Assembly: GCA_905480285.1 (NCBI GenBank)
Contig: CAJQPT010000095.1
Location: 1 to 64,000 of the forward strand
Origin: an uncultured bacterium
GTDB lineage: Bacteria > Planctomycetota > UBA1135 > GCA-002686595
DNA: 64,000 nt
Direction of reading: 5' to 3'
Positions 15,949-25,360 of the stretch are shown here, piece after piece. Both the position numbers and the translations under genes were made by a program. Positions within the stretch are counted from its first letter, which is position 1. Each line of letters opens with the position of its first letter. The notes beneath the pieces are model-generated. The model had not been told where the DNA came from. It did no database searches and worked only from the letters and a program-made list of their open reading frames with translations.

Positions 15949-18900
15949 TCAGCGCCGACTGCGGCGCTCCAGGAGGGTCCAGACCACGCTCGAGACCTCG
16001 TCCGCCTCGACCTTGCCACTCCCGTCCAGGTCCCAGCGCGTGAGGAAGTCGTCCGGACCGGACTCCACCCCCCACCTGAGCAGCACCGCCTCCGCTCGCT
16101 GGAGCTCATCGGGCTCCACGATCGAGGAGCGGTCCACGTCCAGCTGGGCGAAGAGGAGCGGCCGACGGCGGAGCTCTCGCTTGGTGAGCTGGCCGTCCTC
16201 ATCCGCATCGAGCCCCGCGCTGATGGTCTCCACCGTGGACCCGGGCGGGAGGTCCATCTGGGGCCCGCGGCGGCGGGAGGGCCACTCGATGTCCTTGGGG
16301 ACCTCGCCCCGAGCCCGGCGGCTGGCGAAGCGGGTCGGGTCGAGCTGACAGAAGCCGTCGTCGTCCCGGTCGAGCAGGCGCCAGTCCTCATCCCGCAGGG
16401 TGAACTCCCGCGGGCCGATGGAGCCTCCCCCGGATCGGTCGAGGGCCTCAAAGCGCTCGAGGCCAGCCCGGTCCCCGAACCGGAGCTCCCGCAGGGGCCC
16501 GGGGTGCCTCGAGAGTTCGTGGAGATCCAGGCGCTTGCTGCCGTCGAGGTCCAGAGCCCCGAACACCGCGCGCTCTGCCTCCTTGCGGTCCAGCCGGCCG
16601 TCCTTCTTGCGCTCGAACTCGAACGGGTCGATCCCGTCCAGGAGGCGAGAGAGATCACCATCAGGGCTCACTCGCTCCTCCGGGTCGACGATCGGCTCGG
16701 CCTCGAGCACCGCGCTCCCGCCGTAGTCCTCGGCGGCCTTCGCGAGCTCCGCCAGGGTCACCCGTCCGTCTCCATCAAGGTCCGCGCTCGCCCCCCCCAC
16801 CTTGTCCATTTCTGGCCCCACCAGGAGACCACTGCGGTCCGCGTCCGCGTGACCGAACAGGCTCCGGGCGGAGGCGGCCGCGGCGATCGACTCCTGGGCA
16901 TAGGGACCCAGGGTCCCCAGCACGTCCCCCGCGACGCCCAGCAGGTTCGCGATCTCGGACCGCATCAACCACCTGGACTCAGGGTGGCTCACGTCCTTCA
17001 GCCGGCGCCCGTCCTCATCGAGCATCTTGTCGAGCGGGAATCGCTCGGCGCGGAGGACGTACCCCTCCTGGAGGCCGAGGACCCGACCGAGCATCACCGG
17101 CTCGGCGCTGTTGGTCACGTCATTGACGATGACACCATCCTCGCCCGGGACGAAGGCGTACTTGCGGAGGAAGGGCGGCGTGTACCACTCTCCGATCTCC
17201 AGCAGGTCCGACGCGCCTCCGGAGGGCGTGATGGACACCTGCTCCTGGGATGCCGGATCGGTCACGTCGACCACCCGCAGGAAGGAGTCCTGCTGCCCGT
17301 TGTTCTGGGTGCGCTCCTCCACGAAGTACATGTAGTCCCGCTCGCGCGTGCGGCCCCCACCCTGGGGCGAGGCGAGGTCCACGTGACTTCGGAGCACCAC
17401 GCTGTGGTAGACCGCATTGCCGCGGCGACGCTCTGCGGCGCCCGGCCGGCGGCGCTCGGACTCGATCAACTCGAGGTGAGCGGGCTCGGTGGCGTCGATC
17501 AGGATCGGCCCAGACTCCTCGTCACAGATCGTCACCAGGCGACGGGCCAGGGTCCGTTCGTCAGACGGCTGCCCCTCCTCGTCCACCATCGGCCTGCTGA
17601 ACTGGAACATGACGTCGACGTCCACCGCCCCCGCTCCGCCCCCGTCCAGCGCGAGCCCGCCGATGACCCGCGGCTTCACGGGCAGGCGAACGTCGACGAC
17701 GATCAGCCCCCCTGGCCCGTCGGCCACGTACGCATAGGGCCAGCGGATCTCGATGTCGTGGGCGTCAATCGTGGGCAGGGCCGCCACCAGGTCAAGCTCG
17801 CCAGGTTCACTCACGTCGAAGACCTTCACGCCCCCGACCCCGTCAGCGACCCAGAGGTGTGAGCCCGCGAGCGCGAGGCCTCGCGGGGAGACCGTCATGT
17901 GGAAGTCTGTTCGCCGCGGCGACCTGAGATCACTGACGTCGATCGCGTGAATCCCCCGCTTGCCCTCGGACACGTACACGTGGTGCGCGTGCCCGTGCAA
18001 GGGGTCCGTGGCCAGCTCCAGATCCACGATGTCCGGCAAGACAAAGCGCCCGAGCGGCGCGCTCTGCTCGGGGTTCTCGCGGTCGAAGCCCACGATCTCC
18101 AGCCCCCGCCGATCCGCTGCCACGACCACCTGACGGCCGAGCTGGAAGTTGTTCGAGCCCATCCCCCACGTCTCCGAGGCCCTGTGGCACTCGGCGCACG
18201 ACCGCGCCGTGGGCCGCGTCGAGTGGAGCTGATGGTGGATCATCGTCAGCCCAGAGAGCCCGTTGGAGGTCACCGGGAACTCCTGATCCAGGATGCGCTT
18301 CCCGTCGGCGTCGTCCACGGTCCCCATGGTGGAGAAGCCCGTCAGGTAGGGCGCGACGCGGCCGCGCTCGTCCAGGCCGGCGTAGAAGCTCTTCCACGTG
18401 GTGAACACCTTCTCCTGCGTGGTCACCCGCCCCGGAGTGCGCTGGCCAGACAGCAGGTCGAGCTGGGTCAGGGCCTCGTTGCGGTAGAAGTGAAAGCCGA
18501 GGAAGTTCACGTTCCAGCCGCCGTGGCAGGTGTAGCAGGCGACGTTCCCGTGATCCGAGGTCATGGCCAGCTGCGCCTCGGGGTTGTAGTCCTCGTGACC
18601 GATGTCGATCACGTTGACCGCCTGCTTGATGCGGTGCTCCTCACCCGTGACCTTGCTCCGCATCCAGACCTCACCGTCGCGCTCGAAGAGGTGCTTCAGG
18701 CGAGTGCCGCGCTCGGTCCGCATCGTCGCCCGCTCCGCGATGGATCCGTGGCAGGCCTCGCATGAGATGTCGGTGGCCTCCTCCATCTTCGAGAGGAGAC
18801 GCCCGTCCCCCATCACGCCGTCGAGCGTGTGGCAATCCACGCAGTGCAGCCCCGAGGCGTGGTGAACGTCCGGCGGCGTGACCTCGGGGTCGTTCACGAA

Positions 18901-19857
18901 GAAGGCCCGGTGCAGGAGGCTGTCGGTGGTGCCCGGGATCTCCGGCCCCCCAGGCGCCCCCGGGGGCAGCTGCGAGAGTCCCCGGAAGTGCAGGCCGATG
19001 GACGCGTCCCCGTAGTGGCAGGTGGTGCAGGTCTCCGTCGGGGGCGCGGTGAGCATGGTGTGAGCCCGTGGGTGCCCGGGCTCGACGCGCTTCGCGGTCC
19101 GGTCCGCGGACTCGCTCAGACCATCCTCGCGGTAGGGCACGTGGCATGCCGCGCACCCCGCTCCGCGATACTCGCCATCGAACCCCACCCGACCGCGCAG
19201 CGCCCGGCCCTGGGACCACAGGTGGCACTGCATGCACTCCTTGCGGACCAGGTCCGGGAAGTGGGAGGCCAGGTCGCCCTGCTCGTCCGACGCGTCGAAC
19301 TTCGGCGGCTGGAGCAGCCGCTCGATGGTGCTCCCCTCGACGCCCCTCGGCGCCGACACCGGGAACACCGAGTAGCGCGAGTCCTTGTCGTCCTGGATGC
19401 CGTTCTCGAAGAAGCCGTCCGAGAGGTGCGCCGCCGTGGTGCCGTGGAGCGACACCATCAGGTGATCGATGAGCTCCCCGTGGCAGTCCCCGCAGACCCG
19501 CTCGGCCACCCTCAGGTCCATCGGGTTGATGAAGCGCAGGTACGCCAGGTCGTGGTTCTCGGGCAGGACCCGCTCGTTGGTCTGCACCGGGGCCGTCGGC
19601 TGCACGTGCGCCACGACCTTCTCGCGCGCCTGACCGTCCCCGCCGTGGCACTCCACGCAGGAGAGCGAGAAGCCGGGGTGCATGTCCTCGATGCCCTCGT
19701 GGCACTTCATGCAGCCCTCCGAGTCCGCCGACACGGGCGCCGCCACCACGACAGGGGCCCCCAGGATCGGAGCCGCGCCGCGGTCGCCTGACGCGAACGC
19801 TCCGCCGACGATCGAGGCCAGGAGCAGGGCGATCGGAGCCGCCGCTCGGAGGGACAT
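15949..19857 (-). CDS. Decahaem cytochrome c fused to LVIVD-type propeller and EF-hand repeats
   Basis: The 1302-residue exported protein has a signal peptide at residues 1-22. Ten CxxCH haem c sites follow, at Cys 49, 67, 122, 208, 235, 277, 339, 366, 441 and 554. About 580-980 is a propeller of LVIVD-like blades (for example VADGVGGVKVFDVSEP and VADGPGGLIVVDV). About 985-1302 has eight or nine EF-hand-like loops such as DLDGDGRVTLAE, DADEDGQLTKRE and DLDGSGKVEADE; some loops are degenerate. Haem sites suggest electron transfer in the periplasm or at the surface, and the EF-hands suggest calcium-dependent stability or anchoring. The start codon shares its A with the stop of the DUF1501 gene (TGATG). 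The electron partner is unknown. Confidence 0.9.
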   Translation of the reverse strand: MSLRAAAPIALLLASIVGGAFASGDRGAAPILGAPVVVAAPVSADSEGCMKCHEGIEDMHPGFSLSCVECHGGDGQAREKVVAHVQPTAPVQTNERVLPENHDLAYLRFINPMDLRVAERVCGDCHGELIDHLMVSLHGTTAAHLSDGFFENGIQDDKDSRYSVFPVSAPRGVEGSTIERLLQPPKFDASDEQGDLASHFPDLVRKECMQCHLWSQGRALRGRVGFDGEYRGAGCAACHVPYREDGLSESADRTAKRVEPGHPRAHTMLTAPPTETCTTCHYGDASIGLHFRGLSQLPPGAPGGPEIPGTTDSLLHRAFFVNDPEVTPPDVHHASGLHCVDCHTLDGVMGDGRLLSKMEEATDISCEACHGSIAERATMRTERGTRLKHLFERDGEVWMRSKVTGEEHRIKQAVNVIDIGHEDYNPEAQLAMTSDHGNVACYTCHGGWNVNFLGFHFYRNEALTQLDLLSGQRTPGRVTTQEKVFTTWKSFYAGLDERGRVAPYLTGFSTMGTVDDADGKRILDQEFPVTSNGLSGLTMIHHQLHSTRPTARSCAECHRASETWGMGSNNFQLGRQVVVAADRRGLEIVGFDRENPEQSAPLGRFVLPDIVDLELATDPLHGHAHHVYVSEGKRGIHAIDVSDLRSPRRTDFHMTVSPRGLALAGSHLWVADGVGGVKVFDVSEPGELDLVAALPTIDAHDIEIRWPYAYVADGPGGLIVVDVRLPVKPRVIGGLALDGGGAGAVDVDVMFQFSRPMVDEEGQPSDERTLARRLVTICDEESGPILIDATEPAHLELIESERRRPGAAERRRGNAVYHSVVLRSHVDLASPQGGGRTRERDYMYFVEERTQNNGQQDSFLRVVDVTDPASQEQVSITPSGGASDLLEIGEWYTPPFLRKYAFVPGEDGVIVNDVTNSAEPVMLGRVLGLQEGYVLRAERFPLDKMLDEDGRRLKDVSHPESRWLMRSEIANLLGVAGDVLGTLGPYAQESIAAAASARSLFGHADADRSGLLVGPEMDKVGGASADLDGDGRVTLAELAKAAEDYGGSAVLEAEPIVDPEERVSPDGDLSRLLDGIDPFEFERKKDGRLDRKEAERAVFGALDLDGSKRLDLHELSRHPGPLRELRFGDRAGLERFEALDRSGGGSIGPREFTLRDEDWRLLDRDDDGFCQLDPTRFASRRARGEVPKDIEWPSRRRGPQMDLPPGSTVETISAGLDADEDGQLTKRELRRRPLLFAQLDVDRSSIVEPDELQRAEAVLLRWGVESGPDDFLTRWDLDGSGKVEADEVSSVVWTLLERRSRR

Positions 19858-21011
19858 CAGGCGTAGATCTCCCGTAGCACCGAGCCCTTGGCATGACGCG
19901 GGTCCGCGCCGAAGAGGTCGGCGATCGTCGGCATCACGTCGATGGTCCGACGGTCATCAGTGACCACCTTGCCGCGCTTGAAGTCCGGCCCCCACGCCAC
20001 GCCATGAACGAAGCGGAGGTCATCGGAGCCGTCACCGTGGTCGAGGCCTCGACGCGAGTTCAGGTCCGCATCACGCCCGAACTCGGGGAGCACCACCACG
20101 GCCGTCGAGTCCCGGAGGGTCTCGTCCCCGCGGATCGCCGCCACGAGCTCTCCGATCGCCGCATCATTGCGCCGGATGACCTCGGTATAGCCGTTGAACG
20201 AGCCGTGCGCGATGTCGGCCTGCTGCAGCACCACGCCGATCATCCTCGGCCGGAAGACGGACAGGAGGTTCCTGGCGAGCTGAATGGCCTTGGCGTCGCC
20301 GGCGCCGGCGCCGGTCATCCCGGTGACACCACGTCCAAGCTCTTCGAGGATGTACTGCTCGACCCGCGCGCGCGACTTCTCCGCAGCGGACGGCGGGGCT
20401 CCTCCCCGCAGCACACGACGAAGCTCGGCGACTCGCTCGGCGTCGGAGCCAGCCAGGGGTCGCGGGGTCCCCAGCTTGGACACGATCCCCTTGAACTCCT
20501 CGTTGAAGATCCCGTCCCCGTCCAACGTGGTCGCCCCGTACTTCTGCCCGTAGTCCCGGTGGAGCCCGTAGGCGTAGTTGACCTGCTGTGCCCCCCCCGA
20601 GGTGGTGACCCAGACATCGCTCGCCGCGAGCCCGAGGTCCTTCCGGACGTACTCGAACAAGGTCGGGTCTGGCGCTCGGCTGTTGTCCCTGATGCCACGG
20701 GCCTCCGAGATCCCGGTCACGATGGACATGGACGCTCCAAAGTGGCCGAGGTTGGCCGTCCTCAGACGAGTGAAGAGGACGCCCTCATCCGCAAGCTGTA
20801 CGAGGTTCGGGATCTGCTTGGGGGAGCCGAAGGTCTCCCGACTGCGCACGCCCCCCGCCATGATCACGAGCACGACGTGCTTCGTCTTGTAGCCGGGGCG
20901 AATCGGCCCTATCGCGGACGCGAGGGGCGATGACAGCCCCAGAGCGCCAGCGCCGGCGGCGGCGCGGAGGAGATCGCGACGGGAGGGGTGAAGGTGGTCG
21001 AGGATGCTCAT
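19857..21011 (-). CDS. DUF1501 protein, Tat-exported, alkaline-phosphatase/sulfatase-like fold
   Basis: The 384-residue product starts with a twin-arginine signal (SRRDLLRAAAGAGALG, then a hydrophobic stretch ending near ASA). The mature part carries DUF1501 features: VVLVIMAGGVRSRETFG near the start, TAVVVLPEFGRDADLN, and GLDHGDGSDD near the end. The His-Gly/Asp pattern resembles metal sites of the alkaline phosphatase superfamily. DUF1501 proteins are abundant in Planctomycetota, usually beside DUF1549/DUF1553 partners, with unclear function. Here it overlaps its upstream partner by four bases and the downstream cytochrome by one base, so the three products are probably made together and may act as a complex. 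Confidence 0.85.
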   Translation of the reverse strand: MSILDHLHPSRRDLLRAAAGAGALGLSSPLASAIGPIRPGYKTKHVVLVIMAGGVRSRETFGSPKQIPNLVQLADEGVLFTRLRTANLGHFGASMSIVTGISEARGIRDNSRAPDPTLFEYVRKDLGLAASDVWVTTSGGAQQVNYAYGLHRDYGQKYGATTLDGDGIFNEEFKGIVSKLGTPRPLAGSDAERVAELRRVLRGGAPPSAAEKSRARVEQYILEELGRGVTGMTGAGAGDAKAIQLARNLLSVFRPRMIGVVLQQADIAHGSFNGYTEVIRRNDAAIGELVAAIRGDETLRDSTAVVVLPEFGRDADLNSRRGLDHGDGSDDLRFVHGVAWGPDFKRGKVVTDDRRTIDVMPTIADLFGADPRHAKGSVLREIYA

Positions 21012-22105
21012 GATGACTCGTACTCCGGACTGCTCAGGAGCGTGTAAAGGACGAGGGTGGGACCGTCCCCTGTTTCAGATGCGACGCGGGAGAAGGCGAC
21101 CTTCTCGTCCCCGGTCGGCGCGCGACCGAGGAGCCGCTGAAAGACGTCCTCGACCCAGGCTCCTGCGTCCCCGAGTTCGGGACCGCGCGGAGCCCTCGTC
21201 CCGTCAGCCTCGAGCAGCATCCGGGCGATGGTCGACCGCAGGGGCGCGGGATCGCCGAGGCCATCAAGGGCGCTCCTGAGCGCCTCGGTCGTCGCGCCGC
21301 TGGGCGGCGCCCCGCCGAGGTCCACGTGGACCGCTCGGACCCAGGTGCGATTGGACATGGGCGCGCCCCTCGCCACGCGCTCGGCGTAGGCCTCGGAGTT
21401 CATCCACTCCTTGGCGAGGTCCGGGTAGGCGCCAGGCTCCCTGTGGAGCCGCTTCCCGGCCCGTGCACGGTCGCGCTTGGACATCGGCGCCCTGGTCAGC
21501 CGTTCGTACTCGCGCCCCACGAGGAAGCGCGCCGCATTCTTGTGGCCTGCCGCGACCTCCACCACGTCCGACTGGCTCTTTGCCCGGCTGCCCATGAAGA
21601 CCCCCGCACGCCCGTCGTAGGCCCCCTTGCCGATCTCGAGCTCTCGCCTCGAAGACTGCACCTCGACCCCACAGAACTGCTCCATGACCACCGTGACGAA
21701 CGTATCGGCCCCCGGGTTCCGGAGGTCGAAGCTCGTGGAGAGACCGATGCGATGCAGGGCCTCTCCCGCGGTCAGAGTGCCCTTCTGGAGCCTCTCGGGG
21801 AGCTCGTCCAGGGAGGTCCCCACCGGCCGGAACTGATCGATCAGCATGAAGAAGTACAGCTGCTCGTCGAGCCAGTGCCCCCACGTGAGCTCGAGGCCCC
21901 AGAGCTCGTCCAGGACATCCGCCAGCGGCTGGCCCAGCCAGCGCTCGCGCTCGGGGGCGAGCGGCGGGCGGCCGAGGAGGTCGATGCTGATGGCACGCAG
22001 CCAGCGGTCGTCAATCGCCGTGGCAGGGTCCAGCTCGGACTCAGCTCGTTGGGGTGAAGGCATGGAGGGCACGATGGTGAAGCGGCCGCTTAGGCCCGCC
22101 TCCAT
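21008..22105 (-). CDS. DUF1549/DUF1553-like protein
   Basis: The 365-residue product resembles the DUF1549/DUF1553 pair. The N-terminal segment IDDRWLRAISIDLLGRPP recalls the DUF1549 start (RRLSFDLTGLPP type). The C-terminal LLGRAPTGDEKVAF and LLSSPEYESS recall DUF1553 ends. A second copy of the first motif (RAVHVDLGGAPPSG) lies near residue 265, so the protein may hold an internal duplication. Typical planctomycete DUF1549 proteins are much longer and carry their own haem site. This one is short, has no CxxCH and no clear signal peptide from the ATG at 22105 or at 22063. It is first in the operon and overlaps the DUF1501 gene by four bases. Confidence 0.6.
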   Translation of the reverse strand: MEAGLSGRFTIVPSMPSPQRAESELDPATAIDDRWLRAISIDLLGRPPLAPERERWLGQPLADVLDELWGLELTWGHWLDEQLYFFMLIDQFRPVGTSLDELPERLQKGTLTAGEALHRIGLSTSFDLRNPGADTFVTVVMEQFCGVEVQSSRRELEIGKGAYDGRAGVFMGSRAKSQSDVVEVAAGHKNAARFLVGREYERLTRAPMSKRDRARAGKRLHREPGAYPDLAKEWMNSEAYAERVARGAPMSNRTWVRAVHVDLGGAPPSGATTEALRSALDGLGDPAPLRSTIARMLLEADGTRAPRGPELGDAGAWVEDVFQRLLGRAPTGDEKVAFSRVASETGDGPTLVLYTLLSSPEYESS

Positions 22106-22218
22106 CCTAGGGGGCGGGGTTCATTTTTGGCGGGCAGATCCCCCGCGGCCATCTCCCTGGCGACCGAGCCGGCCTCCAGCCTCGACTCATGGCCCAACTC
22201 GAGGCCACCTTACAGGCT

Positions 22219-22257
22219 CGCGGCCGCCGCCCTCGCTGACGGAGAGCGGCGGCCGCG
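22219..22257 (-). terminator. Strong hairpin after the sigma factor gene
   Basis: A perfect 12-bp stem (arms 22219-22230 and 22246-22257) with a 15-base loop lies 60 bp beyond the sigma factor stop. There is no T-run after it, so it may act with Rho or only stabilise the 3' end. It separates the sigma gene from the DUF1549-like operon. Confidence 0.5.
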
Positions 22258-22316
22258 CAGGCGCCGGGCCGGATCGGCCCCAGGGGTTAGGCCCTCGGGT
22301 AGGACCTCAGACGACC

Positions 22317-23486
22317 TCACAGGAAGGGATCAATCGCCTTGCGCAGGTTCGGGGTCTTCATCTTCGAGATGGCACGCACCTGAATCTGGCGGATCCGCTC
22401 CAGGCTGACCCCGAGCTTCGCCGCGACCTCGCTGAGCGTGTGCTCTCGCTGCTGATTGATCCCGAAGCGCAGCTCGATCACGAACCGCTCCCGCTCCGAG
22501 AGGCGATCCATGGCGTCATGGATGCCCTCCTCCAGGGTGATGTCCTCCATCCCGGTGGAATAAACCGTCCCCTCGTCCGCCTGGCCGAGCACCTCGGCGA
22601 GGCCGCCAGAGGCGTCGTCACCCGAGCTGAACGGGGAGTCGATCGAGAGCGTCGAGCGGCTCGCAGCGAGCGCGCTCTCCACGAGGTGCTCCCCGAGATC
22701 GGCCTCCTTCGCGATCGCCGAGATCGGCGCATCAGGGCCGAGCTTGTCCACCGCGGCTCGGACGTGCTTCATGGCCTTCTGCAGGTAAACGGGGACGCGA
22801 ACCGTCTGACCGTTGTTGTAGAGGTAGCTGCGGTAGGCTTGGTTGAGCCAGTGCACGGCGTAGGTGCGGAAGAGGAGGCCGCGCTTCCAATCGAAGCCGT
22901 CCACCGCCCTGAAGAGCGCCGCTGAACCCTCCTGGATCAGGTCAAGACGGGACACTCCGAGGTGGGCGTACCTCTCGACGTTGATGATCGCGAGGTACAG
23001 GTTCCGCTCGACGAGCTCGGTCCGCATGTGATGCAGCTCGAGCCAGCGCCGGCAAACGTCATCCGGCAGCGAGCACGCGGCTGACTCCACCTCGCGATAG
23101 GTGGCGGGGTCGTACGTGATCTTCCCGTCGATATCGTCACCCGACAGCCCGGCTGACTTGAGGGCGTGCTCGAGGCGGAACTGCGCGAACTCGATGCGGC
23201 GAGCGTGACGCGCTTCCTCCACTCGGTCCATGATCGTCAGTTGATCGATCTCAGCTCGGAGCTGCTCCTCGATCGACGCCACGCCGCCGCGCGGCGAGTC
23301 GTCTCCACCTTCGGTCTCCGGCTTGCGCCAGGCGGCCGGATCGCGAAGTTCGATGTCGAACTTCTGACGGTTCCAGTCCTGGCCGCGGCGCTTCGCCTTG
23401 GAAGCGAAGCCCTCCGGCTCTTCGGCGTAGCGGTCGAGAATGCGGTCGAGCTCTTCGAGGCTCTTGAGTGATCGAGTGACGGTCAT
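22317..23486 (-). CDS. RNA polymerase sigma-70 family factor (group 1/2 type)
   Basis: The 389-residue sigma factor has a clear region 2 (LDLIQEGSAALFRAVDGFDW, then RTYAVHWLNQAYRSY for -10 recognition). Region 3 starts PVYLQKAMKHVRAAVDKLG. Region 4 contains ERFVIELRFGIN and the helix-turn-helix TLSEVAAKLGVSLERIRQIQ. It lacks the large acidic region 1.1 and the non-conserved insert of a housekeeping RpoD, and so looks like a group 2, RpoS/SigB-like alternative factor. A GGAGAA sits six bases before the ATG at 23486. It is flanked by hairpins on the 3' side and by a long non-coding 5' region, so it is likely monocistronic. Confidence 0.93.
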   Translation of the reverse strand: MTVTRSLKSLEELDRILDRYAEEPEGFASKAKRRGQDWNRQKFDIELRDPAAWRKPETEGGDDSPRGGVASIEEQLRAEIDQLTIMDRVEEARHARRIEFAQFRLEHALKSAGLSGDDIDGKITYDPATYREVESAACSLPDDVCRRWLELHHMRTELVERNLYLAIINVERYAHLGVSRLDLIQEGSAALFRAVDGFDWKRGLLFRTYAVHWLNQAYRSYLYNNGQTVRVPVYLQKAMKHVRAAVDKLGPDAPISAIAKEADLGEHLVESALAASRSTLSIDSPFSSGDDASGGLAEVLGQADEGTVYSTGMEDITLEEGIHDAMDRLSERERFVIELRFGINQQREHTLSEVAAKLGVSLERIRQIQVRAISKMKTPNLRKAIDPFL

Positions 23487-23920
23487 GGTCGTTCTCCGGG
23501 GCTGCCCCGCGCGAGGCCTAAAGCGCGCCTGTTTGACGCGCGTCAGGTTGGTCGGTTGGGAGGGGCCCGTCTTTCAGGTTGGGAGCCGTCCGCGCCGCGA
23601 CCTGCGACAGCGAGGACTCCCTCGGGCAAAAGCCAGTACGAGCGCCGTGCCGAATCCTTTTCTCCGACTTCCCCGGGGGGGATAAGGGCCGTATCGCCTT
23701 CCGCGCCGTTCTTCGCCTGCTGTACGCCACATGACGCCGAATAGTTGGGTTCTTGTGCGGCGAAAGAGAGTGATCGGCGGGGCTTATGACCCCTCCTCTT
23801 GCCTGTTGCAGAGGGCCTCGATACCAGAGGCTTACTGCGCTCCCCGAGCCGCGGTAAGCGCGTCCGCTGCCATCCGGGCAGGAGCGGCTCCCGGAGCGAG
23901 AAAACACGCGCCAAAAGGGC
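23487..23920. other. Non-coding region upstream of the sigma factor gene
   Basis: No convincing gene is seen. The stretch should hold the sigma factor promoter. A perfect 12-base palindrome TGACGCGCGTCA at 23534-23545, about 50 bases before the start codon, could be an operator, but palindromes are common at this GC content. Frames reading through here have no recognisable domain. Confidence 0.4.
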
Positions 23921-23954
23921 AGCGGCCGCCCCCCAGATGTGGGGAGCGGCCGCT
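23921..23954 (-). terminator. Intrinsic terminator after the acyl-CoA dehydrogenase gene
   Basis: The arms AGCGGCCGC and GCGGCCGCT pair perfectly, and the stem extends through a CCCC/GGGG run around a short loop. On the minus strand the hairpin is followed by CCCTTTTGG and then GTTTTC. It begins about 50 bases after the stop at 24004, the expected place for the end of that transcript. Confidence 0.7.
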
Positions 23955-24003
23955 GTGGGGTCAAGGCCAGCGGTGAGTCGTCGCGCGACCCTCCGCCATG
24001 GCG

Positions 24004-25239
24004 TCAGACGTTGAGATCCTCTGCCCCGTACCGCTCTTGCGTCTCCGTGGGAATGAACTCCTTGAGGTGCTCCAGCTCGCCCGCCTCTCGGATCAAGTGC
24101 CTCGCGATGACAATCCGCTGCACCTGGTTGGTCCCCTCGTAGATCTGGAGGATCTTGGCGTCCCGGAAGAACTTGGCGATGGGGTAGTCCTCCATGAAGC
24201 CGTAGCCGCCGAAGACCTGCACGGCATCGGTGGCCACCTCCATGGCGACGTCGCTGGAGAGACACTTGGCCATGGCCGCCATCTTCGAGTTCATCGGGTT
24301 CGGCCCCTTCTCATCGATCGCAGCCGCAGCGGCGTAGGTCAGCTGCCTGGCCGACTCCGTCTTCATCGCCATGTCGGCGAGCATCTTCTGCACCATCTGG
24401 TGCTGGCTGATGGGCACCTTGAACTGGACGCGGCGGTTGGCGTACACGTTGGCGAGATCGAGCGCTCCCTGGGAGGCGCCGACGGCCTGGGCCGCGACAC
24501 CCGGCCGCGCGTGGTCCAGCGTCATCATGGCGTGCTTGAAGCCCATGCCCTCGCGGCCGCCGATGAGGTTCTCAGCAGGGACGCGAACGTTGTCGAAGTG
24601 GGTCTCGACCACGGGGACTCCACGGATGCCCATCTTGTTCTCCACCTTGTTGATGGTGAAGCCGGGCGTGCCCTTCTCGACGATGAAGGCGCTGATCCGG
24701 CGAGACCTCGAGGTGGCGTCGGTGACGGCGAAGACGGAGTAGATGTCGGCGATGCCGCCGTTCGTCGTCCACTTCTTCTCGCCGTTGATGATGTAGTCAT
24801 CCCCGTCCTTGACCGCCGTCACCGCGAGGCCGCTGGCGTCAGAGCCGGCGAACTTCTCGGAGAGGCAGAACGCGACGAACTTCTCGCCGTTGCCGATCAG
24901 GGGCAGGTACTTCTTCTTCTGCTCCTCGGTTCCGCCGAGCACGATCGGGAACGAGCCGAGGGCGTTGACCGCAAAGGCGACGCCGAATCCGGAATCCGCC
25001 TTCGCGAGCTCCTCGGCGATCAGCGACAGGGCGAGGACGCCGGCGCTGTGTCCGCCGTACTCCTTGGGGATCCAGGTCTTGAAGAGGCCTGCCTTGGCGA
25101 GGGCCTGCGCCGCCTCCATGTTGTACTCGTGCTTCTCGTCGAGCTCGGCGGCCTTGGGGCGCACGACCTCGTCCGCGATCTTTCGGGCGAGGGCCTGAAG
25201 TTCCAGGGCCTGTTCGCTGAAGACAATGTTCTGCTGCAT
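24004..25239 (-). CDS. Acyl-CoA dehydrogenase
   Basis: This FAD-dependent acyl-CoA dehydrogenase of 411 residues catalyses alpha-beta desaturation in fatty-acid or branched-chain acyl-CoA breakdown. Signatures include the FAD/substrate segment CLSEKFAGSDASGLAVTA and KKWTTNGGIADIYSVFA. The C-terminal QVFGGYGFMEDYPIAKFFRD and IYEGTNQVQRIVIARHL follow; the Glu of YEGT is the usual catalytic base of short/medium-chain types. The length is typical. Chain-length preference cannot be read from sequence here. It stands alone between terminator-like sequence and the methyltransferase gene, 121 bp away on the same strand. Confidence 0.95.
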   Translation of the reverse strand: MQQNIVFSEQALELQALARKIADEVVRPKAAELDEKHEYNMEAAQALAKAGLFKTWIPKEYGGHSAGVLALSLIAEELAKADSGFGVAFAVNALGSFPIVLGGTEEQKKKYLPLIGNGEKFVAFCLSEKFAGSDASGLAVTAVKDGDDYIINGEKKWTTNGGIADIYSVFAVTDATSRSRRISAFIVEKGTPGFTINKVENKMGIRGVPVVETHFDNVRVPAENLIGGREGMGFKHAMMTLDHARPGVAAQAVGASQGALDLANVYANRRVQFKVPISQHQMVQKMLADMAMKTESARQLTYAAAAAIDEKGPNPMNSKMAAMAKCLSSDVAMEVATDAVQVFGGYGFMEDYPIAKFFRDAKILQIYEGTNQVQRIVIARHLIREAGELEHLKEFIPTETQERYGAEDLNV

Positions 25240-25360
25240 GACGTTCTACGCGGCCTGCATGGGTCCGGAAGCCCCCCTCCTGGGGGATGGACTGCCGCGC
25301 TTCGGGCAAGAAGTCTAAGGGCAGGGGCGACCTGCCCGATGTCCAATCCGCGACAGTCCG

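Noticed and set aside
23543-24265. Minus-strand 240-codon frame
   Set aside because: It overlaps the C-terminus of the acyl-CoA dehydrogenase and its terminator, and has no recognisable domain.
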